Shown piece after piece: positions 6,570 to 10,244 of a DNA stretch of 10,244 nucleotides. A program made the position numbers and the translations under genes. Under the pieces are notes generated by a model. That model searched no databases. It was not told the DNA's origin and was given only the letters and a program-made list of their open reading frames with translations. The stretch is from Clostridiales bacterium. Lineage in GTDB: Bacteria; Bacillota; Clostridia; Lachnospirales; WQUN01. Each line of letters starts with the position of its first letter. Position 1 is the stretch's first letter. The stretch spans positions 1-10,244 of the forward strand of contig JAISWA010000056.1 of assembly GCA_031271275.1 (NCBI GenBank), in the 5' to 3' direction.

Positions 6570-6706
6570 TGAACTGGCTGAGTTTGGGACTGCTTTTTGC
6601 GCTGTGCGTCCTTTCCGTTGCACGCACTCCAAGCGAAGGAACAACCCGGCGAGTGACGTGTGAGCGGAGCGAAACAGGAACGAGCGAGTTGATTCCTTCG
6701 CGATGA
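6569..6706 (+). CDS. Possible leucine-rich small ORF coupled to the preceding one
   Basis: ATG at 6569 overlaps the stop of the 17-codon ORF by one base. It encodes 45 residues beginning MNWLSLGLLFALCVLSVA: six Leu and two Val codons in the first 17. The rest (GTTRRVTCERSETGTSEL) runs through repeat-like DNA and looks non-functional. It could be a leader peptide sensing leucine, a small hydrophobic peptide, or chance. It has no strong ribosome binding site of its own, so translation would depend on coupling. Confidence 0.25.
   Translation: MNWLSLGLLFALCVLSVARTPSEGTTRRVTCERSETGTSELIPSR
6633..6701 (+). repeat. Inverted repeat, 13-pair stem with 42-base loop
   Basis: GCGAAGGAACAAC at 6633-6645 pairs with GTTG-A-TTCCTTCGC at 6688-6701, with one bulged A. 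A second, incompatible hairpin pairs CACGCACTC (6621-6629) with GAGTGACGTG (6651-6660, one bulged A). The two cannot form as nested helices together. This is either alternative RNA folding or the ends of a palindromic element. Confidence 0.5.
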
Positions 6707-6718
6707 GAGACGTATAAA
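6689..6718 (+). promoter_or_regulatory. Possible promoter upstream of leuD
   Basis: TTGATT (6689-6694, 4 of 6 matches) and TATAAA (6713-6718, 5 of 6 matches) with an 18-base spacer. Transcription would begin near 6725 and give a leader of about 120 bases before leuD. The -10 lies within the first copy of a direct repeat; the second copy changes it to CATAAA. Confidence 0.3.
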
Positions 6719-6783
6719 AAAGGTGGCGCAGGGATTAAGACCTTCGAAGGTTTTTTTCGCGATGAGAGACGCATAAAAAAGGT
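6697..6783. repeat. 28-base direct repeat, two copies
   Basis: Copies at 6697-6724 and 6756-6783 share TTCGCGATGAGAGACG and then TATAAAAAAGGT or CATAAAAAAGGT: one mismatch in 28, with a 59-base period. Both contain ATG AGA GAC and then, one codon later, TAA, so they are not coding repeats of any length. Likely a duplicated repeat unit. Confidence 0.75.
6740..6757 (+). terminator. Weak terminator-like palindrome with T run
   Basis: The perfectly self-complementary ACCTTCGAAGGT (6740-6751) runs into a stretch of seven T (6751-6757). As a hairpin it gives only a short stem of about four pairs with a UCGA loop. CGAAGG (6745-6750) could instead pair with CCTTCG at 6695-6700. It may terminate upstream transcription or act as the terminator arm of an attenuator; it is weak in either role. 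Confidence 0.3.
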
Positions 6784-6843
6784 AAACGCCCGGTTTTTTT
6801 AACCATAAGCAATACACCATAAATAAATATAGGAGGAATTTTT

Positions 6844-7329
6844 TTGATTGCGAAAGGCACGGTTTTTAAATACGGCAACAACGTGGACACCGACGTAATA
6901 ATCCCGGCGCGGTATCTTAACGCTTCCGACGCGGAGACGCTCGCCGCGCACTGCATGGAGGACATCGACGGGGAATTTGTAAAAAAGGTAAAACCGGGCG
7001 ACATTATCGCTGCCGGTACGAATTTCGGCTGCGGCTCGTCCCGGGAACACGCGCCCATCGCCATAAAGGCTTCGGGTATTTCCTGCGTTATCGCCGAAAC
7101 TTTCGCGCGGATTTTTTACCGCAACGCCATCAACATCGGGCTTCCCATACTGGAATGCCCCGAGGCGTCCCGGGCGATAAAGCCCGGCGACACGGTGGAA
7201 GTGGACTTTGAAAACGGGGAAATCCGCTGCAATGATAAAACCTACAAGGCCGCGCCGTTCCCGCCGTTTATGCGGGAAATTATCGCGGCGGGCGGGCTGA
7301 TTAACCGGGCGAAGGGGGCGGCGAAATGA
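6844..7329 (+). CDS. leuD: 3-isopropylmalate dehydratase small subunit
   Basis: 161 residues, the short (archaeal/clostridial-type) form of the small subunit. With the Fe-S large subunit LeuC it isomerises 2-isopropylmalate to 3-isopropylmalate via isopropylmaleate in leucine synthesis. Visible: KYGNNVDTDVIIPARYLN at 9-26, including the YL substrate-specificity loop; GTNFGCGSSREHAPIAI at 58-74, the swivel-domain signature; and ETFARIFYRNAINIGLP at 85-101. The start is TTG at 6844, with a perfect AGGAGG at 6831-6836 and a 7-base spacer. leuC normally lies just upstream but is not in this window. Related enzymes (homoaconitase, citraconate-type dehydratases) share the fold, but the adjacent leuB supports the leucine role. 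It overlaps leuB by 4 bases. Confidence 0.94.
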   Translation: MIAKGTVFKYGNNVDTDVIIPARYLNASDAETLAAHCMEDIDGEFVKKVKPGDIIAAGTNFGCGSSREHAPIAIKASGISCVIAETFARIFYRNAINIGLPILECPEASRAIKPGDTVEVDFENGEIRCNDKTYKAAPFPPFMREIIAAGGLINRAKGAAK

Positions 7330-8408
7330 GCGGCGTACAAAAAATCGCGCTGATCCCCGGCGACGGGATAGGCCCGGAGGTCACGGCTGAAACCGTAAAC
7401 ATACTCAGCAAAGTAGGGGAGTTGTACGGGCATCAATTTATTTTTACGGAGCTTCCCGCGGGGGGCTGCGCCATCGATAGCTTCGGCGAGCCGCTGCCCC
7501 AAAGCACCATCGACGAATGTAAAAAGAGCGACGCGGTAATACTCGGCGCGGTGGGCGGTTGGAAGTGGGATAACCTTCCCGGGGATAAGCGGCCCGAGCG
7601 CGCGCTGCTCGGCTTGCGGGGGGAATTGGGCTTATACGCCAACCTTCGTCCCGCCCTGCTGCATAAGGAGCTTAAACACGCCTGCCCCCTGCGCGCGGAT
7701 ATAGCCGAGGGCGGCATTGATATTATGGTGGTGCGGGAACTCACCGGCGGGATGTACTTCGGCGACCGGGGAAGGAAGGAAACGGCAAACGGCGGCCAAG
7801 CCGCGTGGGACACGGAGATGTACAGCGTAAGCGAAGTGCGCCGCATTGCGGAAACTGCCTTCAATATCGCCCGCAAGCGCAGCCGCCGCGTCACCAACGT
7901 GGACAAGGCGAACGTGCTCGAATCTTCCCGGCTTTGGCGGGAAACCGTACTCGAGGTCGCGAAAAATTTCCCGGACGTGGCGTTGGACCATATGTACGTG
8001 GACAACGCTTCCATGCAATTAATCCGCGACCCCCGGCATTTCGACGTAATCGTCACCACCAACATGTTCGGGGATATTTTGTCCGACGAGGCGAGCCAGA
8101 TAACCGGCTCCATAGGAATGCTGCCTTCCGCGAGCCTCGGCGACGGCGGGCCGGGGCTGTTCGAGCCTATACACGGCTCCGCGCCGGATATCGCCGGGAA
8201 GGATTTGGCAAACCCCGTCGCCGCGATACTTTCCGCCGCGATGATGATGCGCTACGCCTTCCACTGCGAACGGGAAGCCGCCGCCATAGAAAACGCCGTG
8301 ACCCGCGTGTTGGAACAGCGTTACCGTACCGGGGATATTTTTTCGCCGGGGATGAGGTCTGTCGGGACAAAAGAAATGGGCAGGCTTATTGCCAATGAGA
8401 TAAATTAA
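7326..8408 (+). CDS. leuB: 3-isopropylmalate dehydrogenase
   Basis: 360 residues, the normal length. It oxidises and decarboxylates 3-isopropylmalate to 2-ketoisocaproate with NAD+ and Mg2+/Mn2+. Motifs: PGDGIGPEV at 11-19; LLGLRGELGLYANLRP at 94-109 with substrate arginines Arg98 and Arg108; VVRELTGGMYFG at 135-146 with Arg137 and Tyr144; Lys194 in NVDKANVLE; metal-binding Asp226, Asp250 and Asp254; and the nucleotide-site GSAPDIAGKDLANP at 284-297. The Glu-Leu-Leu-Gly-Leu-Arg type N-terminal loop fits isopropylmalate rather than isocitrate or tartrate. The ATG overlaps the leuD stop as ATGA, so the two are translationally coupled. Confidence 0.96.
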   Translation: MSGVQKIALIPGDGIGPEVTAETVNILSKVGELYGHQFIFTELPAGGCAIDSFGEPLPQSTIDECKKSDAVILGAVGGWKWDNLPGDKRPERALLGLRGELGLYANLRPALLHKELKHACPLRADIAEGGIDIMVVRELTGGMYFGDRGRKETANGGQAAWDTEMYSVSEVRRIAETAFNIARKRSRRVTNVDKANVLESSRLWRETVLEVAKNFPDVALDHMYVDNASMQLIRDPRHFDVIVTTNMFGDILSDEASQITGSIGMLPSASLGDGGPGLFEPIHGSAPDIAGKDLANPVAAILSAAMMMRYAFHCEREAAAIENAVTRVLEQRYRTGDIFSPGMRSVGTKEMGRLIANEIN

Positions 8409-8424
8409 ACGATAGGAGTATGGT

Positions 8425-9489
8425 ATGAATATCAGATTTGAGCAAACCCAAAACCCAAAACCGAAGCCGCCGCAGGACGCGCTGTTCTTCGGCAAGTATT
8501 TTACCGACCACATGTTTGTTATGGAATACGACGAGGGCAAAGGCTGGCACGACCCGGCGATTGTGCCTTACGCGCCTATTTCCATGGACCCCGCGAGCAT
8601 GGTGCTGCATTACGGGCAGGCGGTGTTCGAGGGGTTGAAGTGCTACCGCGCGGGGGACGGGAGGCTGCTGCTGTTCCGGCCCGAGCGTAACTTCGCGCGG
8701 CTGAACAAGTCCGACGAGCGCGTGTGTATTCCGCATATCGACGAAGAAATCGCGCTTAAAGCGCTGACGGAGCTTATCAAAGTCGAAAAGGACTGGGTAC
8801 CGTCCGCGGAAGGCACCTCCCTTTATGTCAGGCCGTTTACCTTCTCCACAGAGGCCCATGTGGGCGTGCATCCTTCCGGTTCGTACAAGTTTGTAATCAT
8901 ACTTTCGCCGGTGGGGGCATATTATCCCGAAGGGCTTAACCCGGTCAAAATTTATATCGAGGACGAATATGTCCGCGCGGTAAAGGGCGGGCTCGGGTTT
9001 ACCAAAGCGGCGGCAAACTACGCCGCGAGCCTTCGCGCTCAGCAAAAGGCAATTGAGCTCGGTTATACGCAAGTGCTTTGGCTAGACGGGGTCGAACGGA
9101 AATATGTGGAGGAAGTCGGCACGATGAACGTGTTCTTCATTATTAATGACGAGATAGTTACGCCGTCCCTTGAAGGCAGTATCCTTCCCGGCGTGACCCG
9201 GGACAGTACCATAGCGCTTGCGCGCAGTTGGGGCGTGAAGGTCACGGAGCGCCGCATAGCCATAGACGAAGTGTATTCGGCGTATGAGGACGGTTCGCTG
9301 AAGGAAGCCTTCGGCACCGGCACCGCGGCGGTAATCTCGCCCATCGGGGAATTTAACTGGGCGGGGCGGAAGTTCCGCGTCGCCGACGGCGGAATCGGGG
9401 AAATTTCCGCGCGTCTCTATGAGGAACTCACGGGCATACAATACGGTAGGTTGGAAGATAAATTCGGTTGGGTGAAGGAAGTTTTGTAA
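8425..9489 (+). CDS. ilvE: Branched-chain amino acid aminotransferase (PLP fold type IV, long form)
   Basis: 354 residues, similar to the long bacterial/eukaryotic BCAT subfamily (about 350) rather than the short E. coli IlvE (about 309). It reversibly transfers an amino group between glutamate and the 2-keto acids of leucine, isoleucine and valine. HYGQAVFEGLKCYR at 62-75 and RPERNFARLN at 85-94 are N-terminal hallmarks. Lys194 in GFTKAAANYAASL is the PLP Schiff-base lysine by alignment with human BCAT. EEVGTMNVFF (229-238), SILPGVTRDS (252-261) and FGTGTAAVISPI (296-307) bind PLP phosphate and substrate. The ATG has AGGAG 6 bases upstream and lies 16 bases after leuB, so it is in the same operon and uses the keto acid that LeuB makes. 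I see no clear terminator after it. Confidence 0.95.
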   Translation: MNIRFEQTQNPKPKPPQDALFFGKYFTDHMFVMEYDEGKGWHDPAIVPYAPISMDPASMVLHYGQAVFEGLKCYRAGDGRLLLFRPERNFARLNKSDERVCIPHIDEEIALKALTELIKVEKDWVPSAEGTSLYVRPFTFSTEAHVGVHPSGSYKFVIILSPVGAYYPEGLNPVKIYIEDEYVRAVKGGLGFTKAAANYAASLRAQQKAIELGYTQVLWLDGVERKYVEEVGTMNVFFIINDEIVTPSLEGSILPGVTRDSTIALARSWGVKVTERRIAIDEVYSAYEDGSLKEAFGTGTAAVISPIGEFNWAGRKFRVADGGIGEISARLYEELTGIQYGRLEDKFGWVKEVL

Positions 9490-9495
9490 ACAATT

Positions 9496-9523
9496 TTGAC
9501 GTATTGTCGTTTCATGTTAGAAT
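9496..9523 (+). promoter_or_regulatory. Sigma-A-like promoter for the response regulator gene
   Basis: TTGACG (5 of 6 matches) at 9496-9501 and TAGAAT (5 of 6) at 9518-9523, with a 16-base spacer. The expected start near 9530 leaves a leader of about 30 bases. This suggests that the gene can be expressed independently of the leu genes. Confidence 0.55.
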
Positions 9524-9561
9524 ATGCATGGAATTATATTTGATTTAAAAGGGCGAATATT

Positions 9562-10244
9562 ATGAGGAGTACGTTATTAATCGTAGACGACGTGGATATC
9601 AACATAGAAATGCTCAAGGAAATTTTAGCGGACGAGTATAACATCGAGACGGCGCAGGGCGGCGGGGAAGCGATAGCGCAACTGCAGCTTACCAAACCCG
9701 ACTTGGTGCTGCTCGATTTGTACATGCCTGAAATAGACGGGTTTGCTGTTTTAAAATTTATGAAATCCCGGGAAGAACTCAAGGGTATACCGGTAATTTT
9801 TGTGACGGGGGAACACGACGAAGCGGCGGAAGAAAACGGCCTGGCCCTCGGCGCGGTGGATTATGTGAAGAAACCCTATAACGCTTCCGTGGTTTCCGCC
9901 CGCGTCCGCAACCACGCCGACCTTAAGGCGTACCGCGACAAGTTGGAGGAAATGGTGCAGGAGCGGACGCTGCAGTTGGAGCAGCGTTCCAAAGAGCTTG
10001 CCGACGCCAACGAAGCGATCATCATGGGCATGTCGCTGATGTCCGAAAGCCATGACAAGGTGACCGGCGCGCATATCGGGCGAATTAAAGAGTTTACGCG
10101 GATGGTCTCCGATTATTTGCTGACGGAGCATCCCGAGGTGATAACGCCGAAACTGGCGAACGAAATTATCATGTATTCCCCTTTGCACGATGTGGGCAAG
10201 ATCGCGATCACCGACACCATATTAAAAAAGACCGGCGTGCTTAC
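9562..10244 (+). CDS. Response regulator with HD-GYP phosphodiesterase domain, 3' partial
   Basis: 227 codons are visible and the gene runs off the right edge. Residues 1-118 form a CheY-like receiver: Asp9/Asp10, phospho-acceptor Asp52 in LLDLYMPEIDG, Thr82 in VTG and Lys104 in VKKPY. A charged, probably coiled-coil linker follows at about 118-152. From about 155 an HD-GYP domain begins: SESHDKVTGAHIGRIKEF (His171) and YSPLHDVGKIAI, with the metal-binding His209-Asp210 pair. The GYP signature would lie beyond the window. RpfG-type proteins of this architecture hydrolyse cyclic di-GMP after phosphorylation; activity here is inferred. No sensor kinase is visible. The ATG at 9562 has AAGGG about 8 bases upstream and its own promoter. 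It is unlikely to be functionally tied to the leucine genes. Confidence 0.93.
   Translation, partial: MRSTLLIVDDVDINIEMLKEILADEYNIETAQGGGEAIAQLQLTKPDLVLLDLYMPEIDGFAVLKFMKSREELKGIPVIFVTGEHDEAAEENGLALGAVDYVKKPYNASVVSARVRNHADLKAYRDKLEEMVQERTLQLEQRSKELADANEAIIMGMSLMSESHDKVTGAHIGRIKEFTRMVSDYLLTEHPEVITPKLANEIIMYSPLHDVGKIAITDTILKKTGVL

Larger units (their letters stand above)
6492..6843. other. Region upstream of leuD with no confident gene; possible leader or repeat island
   Basis: About 350 bases with much structure but no recognised protein. In order: a GACAG/CTGTC hairpin (6498-6514) around a G-rich ribosome-binding-like sequence, two coupled leucine-rich mini-ORFs (6516-6569 and 6569-6706), inverted repeats at 6621-6660 and 6633-6701, a promoter-like TTGATT/TATAAA pair, a 28-base direct repeat in two copies, and a 12-base palindrome followed by a T run. 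Downstream is the AGGAGG of leuD. It may be an attenuator leader for leuD-leuB-ilvE, or the remnant of a dispersed palindromic element. Confidence 0.5.

Noticed and set aside
6719..6760. T-box riboswitch upstream of leuD
   Set aside because: AAGGTGGCGCAGGGA resembles the T-box AGGGTGGNACCGCG only in part. The ACCGC element is missing and no convincing Stem I with a Leu specifier could be found.
6559..6820. Minus-strand open frames of 71 and 84 codons in the leu leader
   Set aside because: They run through the direct repeats and repeat-like DNA, have no ribosome binding site, and resemble translations of a noncoding repeat.
7433..8113. 226-codon minus-strand open frame
   Set aside because: Antisense shadow of leuB, whose catalytic residues are all present on the plus strand.
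8386..9072. 228-codon minus-strand open frame
   Set aside because: Antisense shadow of ilvE with no recognisable domain.
9751..10188. 145-codon minus-strand open frame
   Set aside because: Antisense to the receiver/HD-GYP gene, which has clear motifs on the plus strand.
1..10244. CRISPR array, tRNA or rRNA genes, transposase genes
   Set aside because: No regularly spaced repeats, no tRNA-like or rRNA-like sequence and no transposase motif were seen on either strand.

Overview
The window looks like chromosomal DNA from a low-copy biosynthetic region of a Bacillota (Firmicutes) bacterium, probably a clostridial or Negativicutes lineage of moderately high GC. Reasons: strong AGGAGG-type ribosome binding sites, TTG start codons on lysC and leuD, a two-subunit-type lysine-sensitive aspartokinase like that of Bacillus, tightly overlapping operon genes, and intergenic palindromic repeats. 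The lineage is an inference from style and protein similarity; no rRNA or other marker gene is present.

Left half, minus strand (6005 down to 236): an aspartate-family amino acid operon transcribed leftward in the order hom, thrB, lysC, asd, then a gene for an exported transglutaminase-like protein. Aspartokinase (LysC) and aspartate-semialdehyde dehydrogenase (Asd) turn aspartate into aspartate semialdehyde. Homoserine dehydrogenase (Hom) and homoserine kinase (ThrB) take this to O-phosphohomoserine, the threonine precursor. Threonine synthase (thrC) and the lysine-branch genes are not in the window. lysC/asd overlap by 4 bases and asd/transglutaminase by 7. A palindromic repeat sits between thrB and lysC. 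lysC carries an in-frame internal ribosome binding site and GTG codon at residue 246, the same place where Bacillus subtilis lysC starts its separate beta subunit.

Middle (5910-6843): a divergent promoter region, a small AT-richer gene for a multi-pass membrane protein of unknown function on the plus strand, then about 350 bases without a confident gene. That stretch holds two coupled leucine-rich mini-ORFs, competing inverted repeats, a 28-base direct repeat in two copies and a palindrome followed by a T run. It may be a leader or attenuator for the leu genes, or a decayed repeat island.

Right half, plus strand (6844-9489): leuD, leuB and ilvE, encoding the small subunit of isopropylmalate isomerase, isopropylmalate dehydrogenase and a branched-chain aminotransferase: the last steps of leucine synthesis and the shared transamination step for leucine, isoleucine and valine. 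leuA and leuC are absent from the window. After a good sigma-A-like promoter, a response regulator with an HD-GYP phosphodiesterase domain begins at 9562 and runs off the right edge. The region is mostly ordinary amino acid metabolism. The points most worth checking are the internal lysC start, the leu leader region and the transglutaminase passenger in the operon.
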